Below are positions 8,800 through 17,239 of a stretch of DNA of 63,553 nucleotides, in pieces. The position numbers and the translations under genes are program-made. Where the stretch lies: positions 1 through 63,553 of the forward strand of contig NZ_BKAJ01000090.1 in the NCBI RefSeq assembly GCF_007992495.1, written 5' to 3'. Within the stretch, counting starts at the first letter, position 1. Each line of letters opens with the position of its first letter. The notes below the pieces were generated by a model, which saw only the letters and a program-made list of their open reading frames with translations, did not search any database and was not told the origin of the DNA. This stretch comes from Reyranella soli (GTDB lineage Bacteria > Pseudomonadota > Alphaproteobacteria > Reyranellales > Reyranellaceae).

Positions 8800-9354
8800 A
8801 TGAGTTTCTGGATCGTCGTTGGCGTTCTCGTGGTGATCGCGCTATGGGCGATCGCCGTCTACAACGGGCTGGTCGCCGGCCGGAACCAGGCACAGACCGC
8901 GTGGAGTCAGATCGACGTGCAGCTCAAGCGCCGGCACGACCTGATCCCCAACCTGGTGCAGGTCGTGAAGGACGCCATGGGCTACGAGCAGGAGACGCTC
9001 ACCAAGGTCGTCCAGGCGCGCAATGCGGCGGTGGCCGCCAGTGGCAACCCGGCGCAAGCGGGACCGGCCGAGGCGTTGCTGACACAGGCGACGCGCGGAC
9101 TGTTCGCCCTGGTCGAGAGCTATCCGCAGCTCAAGGCCAACGACAACGTCAAGCAGTTGCAGGAAGAACTGACCACGACCGAGAACAAGATCGCTTTCTC
9201 TCGCCAGTTCTACAACGACTCGGTCAACGCCTATAACAACCGCCGGCAGAGCTTTCCCGCGGTCCTGGCGGCGGCATCGCTGGGCTTCGGCCCCATCGAA
9301 CTCTTCAGCATGCCCGACACAGAGCGCGAGGTGCCCAAGGTCGCGCTGCGCTGA
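8800..9354 (+). CDS. lemA: LemA family membrane protein
   Basis: The 184-residue protein has one N-terminal membrane helix (SFWIVVGVLVVIALWAIAVYNGLV) followed by the LemA helical core with the hallmark TAWSQIDVQLKRRHDLIPNLVQVVKD and the late FYNDSVNAYN motif. LemA proteins are anchored in the inner membrane with a coiled periplasmic or external domain and frequently sit beside HtpX-like proteases, as here (3-bp gap). The ATG follows AAGGAGGCCCAAGGC. Its molecular role is not established. Confidence 0.93.
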   Translation: MSFWIVVGVLVVIALWAIAVYNGLVAGRNQAQTAWSQIDVQLKRRHDLIPNLVQVVKDAMGYEQETLTKVVQARNAAVAASGNPAQAGPAEALLTQATRGLFALVESYPQLKANDNVKQLQEELTTTENKIAFSRQFYNDSVNAYNNRRQSFPAVLAAASLGFGPIELFSMPDTEREVPKVALR

Positions 9355-9357
9355 TCC

Positions 9358-10317
9358 ATGGCCAACGTCACCGACTTCGTCGGCGCGCAGAAGACCAACC
9401 GTCGCAACACGATGGTGCTGCTCGTCATTCTGACGGCGCTGGCCGCGCTGGTCGGCTATGTGATCGGCTGGCTGCTGGAAAGCGAGGCATCGAATGCCGT
9501 GCCGCTCTTCAGCAAGGGCGGTGTCGCGGTCGCCGGCCTGTTGGCGATGGTCAGCGTCGGCTGGAGCGGGCTATCGCTCGCCTTCGGCGACAAGATGGTG
9601 CTGACCATGGCCAACGCGAAGGAGATCGACAAGGCCGACGCGCCGCAGCTCTATAACGTGGTCGAGGAGATGGCGATCGCCGCCGGCGTGCCCATGCCCA
9701 GGGTCATGGTGCTCGAGACCGATGCGCTGAATGCCTTCGCCACCGGCACGAAACCAGGCAAGGGCACCATCGCGGTGACGCGCGGCCTGCTGAACAGCCT
9801 CAATCGCGACGAGCTGCAGGGCGTGGTGGCGCATGAGATGGCCCACCTCGCCAACCTCGACACGCGCTACATGGTGGTGGTCGGCGTCACGGTCGGCTTG
9901 ATCGCGCTGATCTGCGACATGGTCCTGCGCAGCATGGCCTGGGGTCGCGGCAACCGCAGTTCGAGCAGCAGCAGCGACAAGAAGGGCGGTGGTGCGGCCA
10001 TCCTGATCATCCTGCTGATCGTGGTGGCCATCCTGGCGCCGATCGCGGCGAAGTTCGTGCAGATGGCGGTATCACGCCAGCGCGAGTATCTTGCCGACGC
10101 GACGTCGGTACAGTTCACGCGCAATCCCAACGGACTGATAGCGGCGCTGGGCAAGCTCGCCGAGAAGGCCGAGCCCTTCCCCGGAGTGAGTCGTGCCACG
10201 CAGCATCTCTTCATCGTCAATCCGGTGCAGACCTTCACCAGCAAAAGCTCGGCGCTGCTGGCCACGCATCCGGACATCGCCGATCGCATCGCTCGCCTGC
10301 GCAATCTGGGCGCTTAG
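9358..10317 (+). CDS. htpX: M48 family zinc metalloprotease, HtpX-like
   Basis: The 319-residue membrane protease has the zinc motif HEMAH at residues 159-163 and the third ligand Glu in SRQREYLADATSV. Two hydrophobic hairpins flank the catalytic region: residues about 18-40 and 55-75, then 172-190 and 212-235. HtpX degrades misfolded membrane proteins. Pairing with LemA is a widespread arrangement. A Ser-rich linker (RSSSSSSDKKGGG) precedes the third membrane segment. The downstream glycerophosphodiesterase frame opens inside this gene. The symbol is by family; it could be another M48B member. Confidence 0.9.
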   Translation: MANVTDFVGAQKTNRRNTMVLLVILTALAALVGYVIGWLLESEASNAVPLFSKGGVAVAGLLAMVSVGWSGLSLAFGDKMVLTMANAKEIDKADAPQLYNVVEEMAIAAGVPMPRVMVLETDALNAFATGTKPGKGTIAVTRGLLNSLNRDELQGVVAHEMAHLANLDTRYMVVVGVTVGLIALICDMVLRSMAWGRGNRSSSSSSDKKGGGAAILIILLIVVAILAPIAAKFVQMAVSRQREYLADATSVQFTRNPNGLIAALGKLAEKAEPFPGVSRATQHLFIVNPVQTFTSKSSALLATHPDIADRIARLRNLGA

Positions 10318-11221
10318 CGTCTCGGCCCACGCCTTCGACCTGCAGGGCCATCGCGGCGCGCGGGGCTTGGCGCCCGAGAACACGCTGGCCGCCTTCCGCA
10401 CCGCCCTCGATCTCGGCGTCAGCACGCTCGAGACCGACATGGCCGTGACCAAGGATGGCGTCGTCGTGATCAGCCACGATCCCTTCCTCAATCCCGATCT
10501 CACTCGACTGGACGGCCAGTGGCTCGCCGCCGCCGGGCCGCCGATCCGCACGCTCACGCTCGACGAGCTCAGGCGCTACGACATCGGCCGCATGAACCCG
10601 GCGAGCAAATACGCCCAGCAGTTTCCCGAGCAGAAGCCGGTCGATGGCGAGCGCTTTCCGACACTGGAAGAGCTGTTCGCCATGGCCGGGCCAACCGTGC
10701 GCTTCAACATCGAGATCAAGACCGATCCCGGCAAACCCGACCTCACGCTCGAGCCCGAGCGCTTCGCCGAGCTTGCGGTCGCGGCCGTCCGCAAGGGTGG
10801 GGCCGCAGCGCGCACGACCATCCAGTCGTTCGACTGGCGCGGCCTGCTCGCCTCGGGCCGCCTGGCGCCCGACATCGCCACGGCGTGCCTGTCGATCGAG
10901 AGCAACAACGTCGACACGGTACGGCGCGCGGGCGGCCAGCCCTCGCCCTGGTTGGGCGGCCTCGACCTCGCCGCCCATGGCGGCTCGGTACCGCGGCTCG
11001 CCAAGGCCGCCGGCTGTGCGGTGTGGTCGCCCTTCTGGCGCAACGTCACAGCCGAGAATGTGAAGGAGGCCCAGGGGCTTGGCCTAAAGGTCGTGCCATG
11101 GACCGTGAACATTCCCGCCGACATGGCGGCGCTGATCGATCTCAAAGTTGACGGGTTGATCACGGACTATCCGGACCGCGCGAAGTCCGTGTTGGCGACA
11201 AAAGGGCTCAAAATCCGCTAA
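10193..11221 (+). CDS. Glycerophosphodiester phosphodiesterase, exported
   Basis: GDPD enzymes hydrolyse glycerophosphodiesters to glycerol-3-phosphate and an alcohol. The active-site motifs are clear: QGHRGARGLAPENTLAAF, the acidic TLETDM and the SHDP motif, followed by a TIM-barrel with FNIEIKT. A signal-peptide-like stretch (ASLACAIWALSVSAHA) precedes it. The start is uncertain: the first candidate is GTG 10193 with GGAG seven bases upstream, which would overlap the protease gene by 125 bases; no ATG lies between there and the mature domain. It ends only six bases before the GntR promoter. Confidence 0.85.
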   Translation: MPRSISSSSIRCRPSPAKARRCWPRIRTSPIASLACAIWALSVSAHAFDLQGHRGARGLAPENTLAAFRTALDLGVSTLETDMAVTKDGVVVISHDPFLNPDLTRLDGQWLAAAGPPIRTLTLDELRRYDIGRMNPASKYAQQFPEQKPVDGERFPTLEELFAMAGPTVRFNIEIKTDPGKPDLTLEPERFAELAVAAVRKGGAAARTTIQSFDWRGLLASGRLAPDIATACLSIESNNVDTVRRAGGQPSPWLGGLDLAAHGGSVPRLAKAAGCAVWSPFWRNVTAENVKEAQGLGLKVVPWTVNIPADMAALIDLKVDGLITDYPDRAKSVLATKGLKIR

Positions 11222-11226
11222 GCGGG

Positions 11227-11262
11227 TTGACTCCTGCGAGTCTGTGTTCTGTATACAGAACA
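11227..11262 (+). promoter_or_regulatory. Promoter with GntR-type operator overlapping the -10
   Basis: TTGACT (11227-11232), a 17-bp spacer and TGTATA (11250-11255) form a good sigma70-type promoter. The -10 lies inside a perfect 18-bp palindrome TGTTCTGTATACAGAACA (11245-11262) of the half-site type bound by FadR/FCD GntR regulators. The predicted transcription start falls at about 11262, the A of the regulator's ATG, implying a leaderless mRNA. A repressor bound here would block its own promoter. Confidence 0.72.
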
Positions 11263-11933
11263 TGCGCCCATTCCTGCCCGAACCCGATCTCAGCGAAAAA
11301 GTCCACGACGCCGTTTTAGACGCCATCTGCTCCGGTGAACTGAAAGCCGGCGCCCGCATCACCCAGGAGGAACTGGCCAACCAGTTCGGCGTCAGCCGCC
11401 AGCCGGTTTTGCAGGCCATGATGCTGCTCAGGCGCGAGGGCTTTTTGATCGATGCCGGCCGCAAGGGCGTGTGCGTGGCGCCGCTCGATGTCCAGCAGGC
11501 GCGCAACCTCTATGTCGTGCGCGGCGCCCTCGATGGCGCGGCGGCGCGACTGGCCGCGGCGAACTACACACCGCATCTGGCGCAGCGCGGCCGCAGTCTC
11601 CTCGAGGTCGGGCGGCGCGCCGTCGCCAGTGGCTACGTGCCGTCGGTCATCGAAGCCGACATCGATTTCCATCTCTTCGTCTACGAGGCCTCGGGCAATC
11701 CGCTGATCGGCGAGACCGCCCAGCCGCACTGGCAGCATCTGCGCCGTGTCATGGCAGCGGCCCTCGGCGAAAGCGACCTGCGCGTTTCGGTATGGGACGA
11801 GCACGAGGGCATCCTGCGCGCTCTCGAGGCGGGCTGCGCCCGCGAGGCCGAGGAGCTCTGCCGCGGCCATGCCGAGCAGATGGCCGACATCCTGACCGGC
11901 CGCCTGAAAGCCGTGATTTCCCGCGCGGCCTGA
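11262..11933 (+). CDS. GntR-family transcriptional regulator, FCD type
   Basis: The 223-residue protein has an N-terminal winged helix (LSEKVHDAVLDAICSGELKAG...ITQEELANQFGVSRQPVLQAMMLLRREGFL) and a C-terminal all-helical ligand domain with the FCD metal-site pattern (DIDFHLFVYEASGN, later HEGILRALEAG and CRGHAEQM). I use ATG 11262 rather than GTG 11244 because the latter lies within the operator palindrome. It heads a cassette with a PhyH dioxygenase and a COG4091-type oxidoreductase and probably represses the three genes together until an unknown ligand, likely a carboxylate, is present. Confidence 0.9.
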   Translation: MRPFLPEPDLSEKVHDAVLDAICSGELKAGARITQEELANQFGVSRQPVLQAMMLLRREGFLIDAGRKGVCVAPLDVQQARNLYVVRGALDGAAARLAAANYTPHLAQRGRSLLEVGRRAVASGYVPSVIEADIDFHLFVYEASGNPLIGETAQPHWQHLRRVMAAALGESDLRVSVWDEHEGILRALEAGCAREAEELCRGHAEQMADILTGRLKAVISRAA

Positions 11934-11963
11934 GCCGCGTCACTACCAGCCAGGAGGAACGCC

Positions 11964-12764
11964 ATGAAGCTCACTTCTGAGCAACTGAAGCGCTTCGACG
12001 AGCAGGGCTACCTGTTCTTCCCCAATTACTTCTCGGCCGAGGAGACAGCCATCCTCAAGGCCTCGGTGCCTGAGGTCTTCGCCCAGCGCCGCGAGGAGAA
12101 CGTGCGCGAGAAGACCGGCGACGTCGTGCGCACCGCCTTCGCCGTGCACACCTACCATCCGGTGTTCGAGGCGCTGATCCATCATCCGCGCTTCGTCGAG
12201 CCGGCCGAGCAGCTCCTGAAGGACAGGACCTACATCCATCAGTTCAAGATCAACGGAAAGGCCGCCTTCGACGGCGATGTCTGGCAGTGGCACCAGGACT
12301 ACGGCACCTGGAAGGCCGACGACGACATGCCCGAGGCGCGCGCCATGAACCTCGCGGTGTTCATGGACGACGTGAACGAGTTCAACGGCCCCTTGTGGTT
12401 CATCCCGCGCAGCCACAAGAGAGGCGCGATCGAGGCCAAGCACGACCTCACCACGACGTCGTACCCACTATGGGTGATCGACAACGACACCATCGCCAAG
12501 CTGGTTGAGCAGGGCGGCATCGTTGCGCCCAAGGGCGGGCCGGGCTCGGCGATCTTCTTCCATGGCACGCTGGTGCACGGCAGCCCGCCCAACATGTCGC
12601 CGTGGGATCGCCAGATCATCTATGTGACCTACAACGCGGTCTCCAACGCCATCCGCCGCTTCAAGCGGCCGGAATACATCGCCCATCGCGACTTCGCGCC
12701 AATCGATGCCTGGGAGGACGACGCCGTGCTGCGCGCCGCCCAGCGCAAGGCCGCCGCGGAATAA
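11964..12764 (+). CDS. Phytanoyl-CoA dioxygenase (PhyH) family protein
   Basis: The 266-residue protein is an Fe(II)/2-oxoglutarate oxygenase with His110 and Asp112 in QWHQDYGTW and the distal His205 in GTLVHGSPPN. The core jelly-roll strands FMDDVNEFNGPLWFIPRSHK are typical of bacterial PhyH proteins, which hydroxylate diverse small molecules rather than phytanoyl-CoA. AGGAGG lies seven bases before the ATG. It follows the GntR gene by 30 bp and precedes the SAF oxidoreductase by 22 bp, so the three form one catabolic operon with unknown substrate. Confidence 0.92.
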   Translation: MKLTSEQLKRFDEQGYLFFPNYFSAEETAILKASVPEVFAQRREENVREKTGDVVRTAFAVHTYHPVFEALIHHPRFVEPAEQLLKDRTYIHQFKINGKAAFDGDVWQWHQDYGTWKADDDMPEARAMNLAVFMDDVNEFNGPLWFIPRSHKRGAIEAKHDLTTTSYPLWVIDNDTIAKLVEQGGIVAPKGGPGSAIFFHGTLVHGSPPNMSPWDRQIIYVTYNAVSNAIRRFKRPEYIAHRDFAPIDAWEDDAVLRAAQRKAAAE

Positions 12765-12786
12765 TCAAGGTTTCGGGAGGAAGAGG

Positions 12787-14151
12787 ATGAGTCTCCATCG
12801 CATGCTGCTGGCGCGCGCGGCCGAGAACAAGCCGCTGCGCATCGGCGTGATCGGCGCCGGCAAGTTCGGCTCCATGTACCTGTCGCAGATCCCGACCACG
12901 CCCGGCATCCATCTCCTGGGCATCGCCGATCTCTCGCCGGCCCGGGCCAGGGAGAACCTGGCGCGGCTGGGCTGGAAGCCCGAGGTTACGGCGGCTGGGT
13001 CGTTCGCCGAGGCGCGCAAGCACGGCAGCACCCATCTCACCGACGACTGGCGCGCCCTGGTCAGCCAGCCGGACATCGACATCATCGTCGAATCGACGGG
13101 CGATCCGATCGGCGCGGTGGAGCACGCGCTGGAGGCCTTCAGGAACGGCAAGAGCGTGGTCATGGTCACGGTCGAGGCCGATGCCTTCTGCGGCCCGCTG
13201 CTCGCCCAGCGCGCGGCGGCGGCCGGCGTGATCTACAGCCTGGCCTATGGCGACCAGCCGGCGCTGATCTGCGAGTTGGTCGACTGGGCGCGCACCTCGG
13301 GCTTCGAGGTGACGGCGGCCGGTCGCGGCCACAAGTGGCTGCCGCACTACGCGCAATCGACGCCGGAGACGGTGTGGAAGTACTGGGGCCTGAACGAAGA
13401 GCAGGCCAAGCGCGGCGGACTGAACCCCAAGATGTTCAATTCGTTCCTCGACGGCTCCAAGCCGGCCATCGAGAGCACCGCCGTCGCCAACGCCACGGGC
13501 CTCACGCCGGCGCCGGACGGGCTCGCCTTCCCGCCGTGTTCCGTAGAGGACCTGCCGTTCGTGATGCGCCCGGCCTCCGAGGGCGGGCAGCTGCATCACA
13601 AGGGCCAGGTCGAGGTCGCGAGCTCCCTGGAGCGCGACGGCCGCGCCATCCCCTACGAGATCCGCAAGGGCGTGTGGGTCGTGTTCGAGGCGGCGACCGA
13701 GTACCAGAAGAACTGCTTCGAGGAGTACATGCTGCAGACCGATCCGTCGGGCCGCTACTCGGTGATGTACAAGCGCTGGCACCTGATCGGGCTGGAGGTC
13801 GGCATGTCGGTCGCCTCGATCGGCCTGCGCAAGGAACCGACCGGCTGCCCGATCGGCTTCCACGCCGACGTCATCGCGACGGCCAAGCGCGACCTCAAGC
13901 CCGGCGAGATGCTGGACGGCGAGGGCGGCTACACGGTCTACGGCAAGTTGTTCCCGGCCGAGAAGTCGACCGGTCTCGGTTCCCTGCCGCTCGGCCTGGC
14001 GCACAACGTCAAGCTCCTGAAGCCGATCAAGGCCGGCCAGTCCCTGACCTACGCCGACGTGGTGATGGATGAGTCGCTCACGGCCGTGAAACTCCGCCGC
14101 GAAATGGAACAGGCCTTCGCGCCAGCCGCGAGCAAGATCGCCGCTCAGTAG
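12787..14151 (+). CDS. NAD(P)-dependent oxidoreductase with C-terminal SAF domain (COG4091-type)
   Basis: The 454-residue protein has a Rossmann fold near the N-terminus (RIGVIGAGKFGSMYLSQI) and looks like a homoserine-dehydrogenase relative; its last third is a SAF domain (AKRDLKPGEMLDGEGGYTVYG...). This architecture is found in predicted homoserine dehydrogenases of COG4091 and related enzymes of sugar-acid or branched-chain metabolism. The open frame reaches back to 12706, but ATG 12787 follows GGGAGGAAGAGG and starts the family homology. It is the last gene of the GntR-PhyH operon, so it may act on the product of the dioxygenase. Confidence 0.87.
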   Translation: MSLHRMLLARAAENKPLRIGVIGAGKFGSMYLSQIPTTPGIHLLGIADLSPARARENLARLGWKPEVTAAGSFAEARKHGSTHLTDDWRALVSQPDIDIIVESTGDPIGAVEHALEAFRNGKSVVMVTVEADAFCGPLLAQRAAAAGVIYSLAYGDQPALICELVDWARTSGFEVTAAGRGHKWLPHYAQSTPETVWKYWGLNEEQAKRGGLNPKMFNSFLDGSKPAIESTAVANATGLTPAPDGLAFPPCSVEDLPFVMRPASEGGQLHHKGQVEVASSLERDGRAIPYEIRKGVWVVFEAATEYQKNCFEEYMLQTDPSGRYSVMYKRWHLIGLEVGMSVASIGLRKEPTGCPIGFHADVIATAKRDLKPGEMLDGEGGYTVYGKLFPAEKSTGLGSLPLGLAHNVKLLKPIKAGQSLTYADVVMDESLTAVKLRREMEQAFAPAASKIAAQ

Positions 14152-14153
14152 CT

Positions 14154-14272
14154 GGGGGCGCGCCACTCCAGTGGCGCGTCATGGTCTTCTGGACCGCGCG
14201 CGTCCTCGCGCGCCTTATGATCATGAGCGCGCAAGGATGCGCGCGGTCCGGAAGAGTATGAGAAGACGCGCC
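14154..14272. repeat. Nested inverted repeats between convergent genes
   Basis: This intergenic region holds two palindromic units. The first, 14154-14180, repeats the palindrome core seen at 4445-4474. The second has 23-24-bp arms at 14191-14213 and 14226-14249 starting GGACCGCGCGC, with two mismatches that are both G-U compatible. Outer arms GGCGCGTC and GACGCGCC (14173-14180, 14265-14272) enclose the latter. It lies between the convergent oxidoreductase and globin genes, so the RNA hairpin could also end transcription from either side. Confidence 0.7.
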
Positions 14273-14277
14273 CGGCG

Positions 14278-14676
14278 CTACGCTGATGTCATGACGCCCG
14301 ACAGGGCGGTGTAGGTCTCGGTCCAGGCGGCCTTCACTTCCGGCGTGAAGTCGGGGCCGAGGCCCTTTTCCAACGTCCACAGCAGTGCCGCGCCGACCGG
14401 CGCGTAGTGCGCCGCCGTCACGCCGTAGCCCTTGTGGCGAGCGCCAAGGTCCTTCACCGCCGGGAGGATCGTGTCGAGCTTGTGCAGGCTGCCGACCGCG
14501 GTGCCCAGCATGGCCATCAGCTTCTTCTTCTGCTCGCTGAGATCCTGCGGGAACATCGACCGGACCTCGGGCGCGATCTCGAACAGGCGGTCGTAGAACA
14601 GGTCGGCGGCGGTGCCAGCGATCGGCACGACCTTCTTGAAGCTCGATTGGACCAGATCGATCTGTTGCGGTGTCAT
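14278..14676 (-). CDS. Single-domain bacterial globin (Vgb/Hmp globin type)
   Basis: The 132-residue protein matches the globin domain of flavohemoglobins and Vitreoscilla haemoglobin. LFYDRLFEIAPEVRSMFP contains the B10 Tyr and the conserved Phe-Pro turn; LGARHKGYGVTAAHYAPVGAALLWTLE contains the proximal haem His (ARHKGYG). No FAD/NAD reductase domain follows, so it is a stand-alone globin for O2 or NO chemistry. ATG 14676 follows GGGAG; the 10-residue upstream extension is not needed. It is 23 bp... beyond the def stop on the minus strand and may be read from the argB-def direction. Confidence 0.88.
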   Translation of the reverse strand: MTPQQIDLVQSSFKKVVPIAGTAADLFYDRLFEIAPEVRSMFPQDLSEQKKKLMAMLGTAVGSLHKLDTILPAVKDLGARHKGYGVTAAHYAPVGAALLWTLEKGLGPDFTPEVKAAWTETYTALSGVMTSA

Positions 14677-14730
14677 CGGCGGAGTCTCCCGGGCTGAGAC
14701 CTCCACGCCGCAATTTCCATGCCGCCCTAT

Positions 14731-15300
14731 CTAAAGGGCGTGCTCGGGATCCTTCGTCTTGTCGGCCGGCTTGCCTTCGGCCTCGTCGCGCTCCTTCTCC
14801 TTCCGGGCCTTCAGGAGCTTGCGCAGGATCATGTTGCGCTTGAGCGCGGAGATGTGGTCGATGAACAGGATGCCGTCGAGATGGTCGATCTCGTGCTGCA
14901 CGCAGGTTGCGAGCAGGCCCTCGCACGTCATGTCCTGCTGCTTGCCGTCACGGTCGAGGTAGCGGACCGTCACCTTGGCCGGGCGCACCACGTCGGAATA
15001 GTGGTCGGGCACCGACAGGCAGCCTTCCTCGTAGCTCACATCCTCGTCCGAGGCCTCGACGATCTCGGGATTGGCCATGAACAAGGGGCCGGTCTTGACG
15101 TCCTCACGGTCGATGTCGAGCACGATCACGCGCCGGAGCTCGCCGACCTGCGGCGCGGCGAGGCCGATGCCGGGCGCGGCGTACATCGTCTCCAGCATGT
15201 CGTCCATCAGCCGGCGCACGCCGTCGTCGACGGCCTCGACCGGCTTGGACTTCTTCTTGAGGCGCGGGTCGGGCGCCGTCAGGATGGGCAAGAGGGCCAT
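14731..15300 (-). CDS. def: Peptide deformylase
   Basis: The enzyme removes the N-formyl group from nascent proteins. All three motifs are present: GIGLAAPQ at residues 44-51, EGCLS with metal-ligand Cys94, and HEIDH with His136 and His140 plus catalytic Glu. The 189-residue length includes a charged C-terminal tail (ARKEKERDEAEGKPADK) longer than in E. coli. fmt does not follow it, unlike the common def-fmt order; argB lies just upstream. Confidence 0.96.
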   Translation of the reverse strand: MALLPILTAPDPRLKKKSKPVEAVDDGVRRLMDDMLETMYAAPGIGLAAPQVGELRRVIVLDIDREDVKTGPLFMANPEIVEASDEDVSYEEGCLSVPDHYSDVVRPAKVTVRYLDRDGKQQDMTCEGLLATCVQHEIDHLDGILFIDHISALKRNMILRKLLKARKEKERDEAEGKPADKTKDPEHAL

Positions 15301-15348
15301 AATGCCTAAATATGCAGCGAAATCAGGCGTTTCAAGCCCGACCGCGCT

Positions 15349-16269
15349 TCACCCCCGTCCTCGTTTCACCATGGTGCCCAGGCCGGACTCGGTGAAGATC
15401 TCGAGCAGCAGGGCATGGGGCACGCGGCCATCCAGGATGGTAGCCGCCTCGACGCCCGAGTTCACCGCATCGATGCAGTTCTCGACCTTGGGGATCATGC
15501 CTCCGGAAATGGTCCCGTCGGCGATCAGGGCCCGCGCCTGGTCGATCGTCATCTCGCTGATCAGCTGGCCGTCCTTGTCGAGCACGCCCGGCACGTCGGT
15601 CAGGAACAGCAGCCGCTTGGCCCGCATGGCGCCGGCGATGGCGCCCGCCGAGGTGTCGGCATTGATGTTGTAGGTGAGCTCGTCGTCGACGCCGAAGCCG
15701 ATCGGCGCAACGACGGGAATGACGTCGGCGCGGCGCAGCTGCTCCAGCACCATGACGTTGATCTTGGCGGGCTCACCGACCTGCTTGAGGTCGACCTTCA
15801 GCAGCTCGCCCGTCTTGGGATCGCGCATCTCGGTGACCTTGCGGGCCAGGATCAGGTTGCCGTCCTTGCCGCATATGCCGACGGCGATGCCGCCACACTC
15901 GTTGATGTCGGCCACGATCGCCTTGTTGATGGCGCCGGCCAGCACCATCTCGACGATCTCCATGGTCGCCGCATCGGTGACGCGCAGGCCGTTCACGAAG
16001 GTGCTCTTCAGCCCGACGCGCTCCAGCATCTTGTTGATCTGCGGGCCGCCGCCATGGACCACGATCGGGTTCATGCCGACCTGCTTCATCAGCACGACGT
16101 CGCGCGCCACCAGATCGCCGAGCTTGGGATCGGTCATGGCGTGGCCGCCGTACTTCACGACGAACGTGGCGTCGTTGTGTCGGCGCATGTAGGGCAGAGC
16201 CTTGGAGATGGTCTCTGCCATGCGGATGAGCCGCCGTTGCTCCTTGTCGGTCTGAACCGGCTCGGCCAT
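15349..16269 (-). CDS. argB: N-acetylglutamate kinase
   Basis: ArgB phosphorylates N-acetylglutamate in arginine synthesis. The 306-residue protein shows FVVKYGGHAM at the N-terminus of the kinase fold, VVHGGGPQIN, NINADTSAGAIAGAMRAKRLLFLTDVPGVLD and the late GGMIPKVENCIDAVNSGV. An N-terminal extension (ISKALPYMRRHND) is typical of the hexameric, arginine-inhibited forms, so feedback control by arginine is likely. ATG 16269 (MAEPVQTD) is used; the frame is open further upstream without homology. In many alphaproteobacteria argB follows engB; here three genes intervene. Confidence 0.96.
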   Translation of the reverse strand: MAEPVQTDKEQRRLIRMAETISKALPYMRRHNDATFVVKYGGHAMTDPKLGDLVARDVVLMKQVGMNPIVVHGGGPQINKMLERVGLKSTFVNGLRVTDAATMEIVEMVLAGAINKAIVADINECGGIAVGICGKDGNLILARKVTEMRDPKTGELLKVDLKQVGEPAKINVMVLEQLRRADVIPVVAPIGFGVDDELTYNINADTSAGAIAGAMRAKRLLFLTDVPGVLDKDGQLISEMTIDQARALIADGTISGGMIPKVENCIDAVNSGVEAATILDGRVPHALLLEIFTESGLGTMVKRGRG

Positions 16270-16388
16270 TTCTGCGTTACCCCGAGTTGGCAAAAGCCCC
16301 CTCCCGGGCCGGGAGAGGGCTAAGACGGCATCATATATCAAGCGGACTGCGGATAGAAGAAGTGGGCGGGCGGCGCAAGGATATCCAG

Positions 16389-17060
16389 ATGATCGACAGC
16401 GACACTTTGGCCTCCCGCGGCTTCGTCGTGGCGCCCGGCCTGATCGACCCGGCCGAGTGCCGCGCCCTGGCCGGCCTGTGGCCCGAAAAGCCCCGCTTCC
16501 GCAGCCATGTCGTCATGCAGCGGCACGGCTTCGGCCAGGGCGAGTACCAGTATTTCGCCTACCCGTTGCCCGAGCGGATCGAGGCGCTGCGCCAGGCGCT
16601 CTACCCCGAGCTGGCGGCGGTGGCCAACCGCTGGAACGCCGAGCTCGGGGTGGCCAAGCGCTATCCGCCGACGCTGCAGGGCTGGCTGAAGCAGTGCCAT
16701 GCCGGCGGCCAGAAGCGGCCGACGCCGCTGCTGCTGCACTACCGGGCAGGCGACTACAATTGCCTGCACCGCGATCTCTATGGCGAGCTGGTGTTCCCGC
16801 TGCAGGCGACGGTGCTGCTGAGCGATCCCGCCAAGGACTTCAGCGGCGGCGAGTTCATGCTGGTCGAGCAGCGCCCTCGCATGCAGTCGCGCGGCGAGGT
16901 CGTGCCGCTCAATCAGGGCGACGCCGTGATCTTCGCCGTCAACGAGCGGCCGGTGAAGGGAAGCCGCGGCTTCTACCGCACGGCCATGAAGCATGGCGTG
17001 TCGAGCCTGCACCAGGGCGAGCGCTTCACGCTCGGCATCATCTTCCATGATGCGGCGTAG
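16389..17060 (+). CDS. 2OG-Fe(II) oxygenase family protein (prolyl 4-hydroxylase-like)
   Basis: The 223-residue protein has the iron site HRDLYGELVFPLQ (H-x-D) preceded by LLHYRAGDYN, and ends with KHGVSSLHQGERFTLGIIFHDAA, where the distal His and the 2-oxoglutarate-binding Arg (ERFTLGIIFH) are expected. LVEQRPRMQSRG is typical of the family. ATG 16389 follows AAGGA; the frame runs back to 16287 through the argB start region. It reads divergently from argB and is part of an insertion between argB and engB. Substrate unknown. Confidence 0.85.
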   Translation: MIDSDTLASRGFVVAPGLIDPAECRALAGLWPEKPRFRSHVVMQRHGFGQGEYQYFAYPLPERIEALRQALYPELAAVANRWNAELGVAKRYPPTLQGWLKQCHAGGQKRPTPLLLHYRAGDYNCLHRDLYGELVFPLQATVLLSDPAKDFSGGEFMLVEQRPRMQSRGEVVPLNQGDAVIFAVNERPVKGSRGFYRTAMKHGVSSLHQGERFTLGIIFHDAA

Positions 17061-17081
17061 GAAGACCTGAGATCATGATCA

Positions 17082-17222
17082 CCTCCCCCGTCATACGGGG
17101 GAGGCCGGAGGGGGAAGGCCTTCGCAAAAGCTCTTCCAAGAAAAAGATCATGATCTGAAATCAGCGGACGACACGACTGTGGCTCGCCCCCTCCCTACCC
17201 TCCCCCGTATGAACGGGGGAGG
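17082..17222. repeat. Symmetric 141-bp intergenic repeat, copy B (MITE-like)
   Basis: Same plan as the copy at 5-147: terminal near-palindromes at 17082-17104 and 17199-17222 (the right one has one extra A), and the central AGATCATGATCT at 17145-17156. Inner sequences have diverged from copy A, but the GGAGGGGG-type arms next to the palindromes and the CTGAAAT after the centre are kept. A further GATCATGATC lies just outside the left end (17071-17080). The element occupies the space between the convergent 2OG oxygenase gene and the unknown gene at 17240. Confidence 0.8.
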
Positions 17223-17239
17223 AGAAGAGGACAGCTGAC

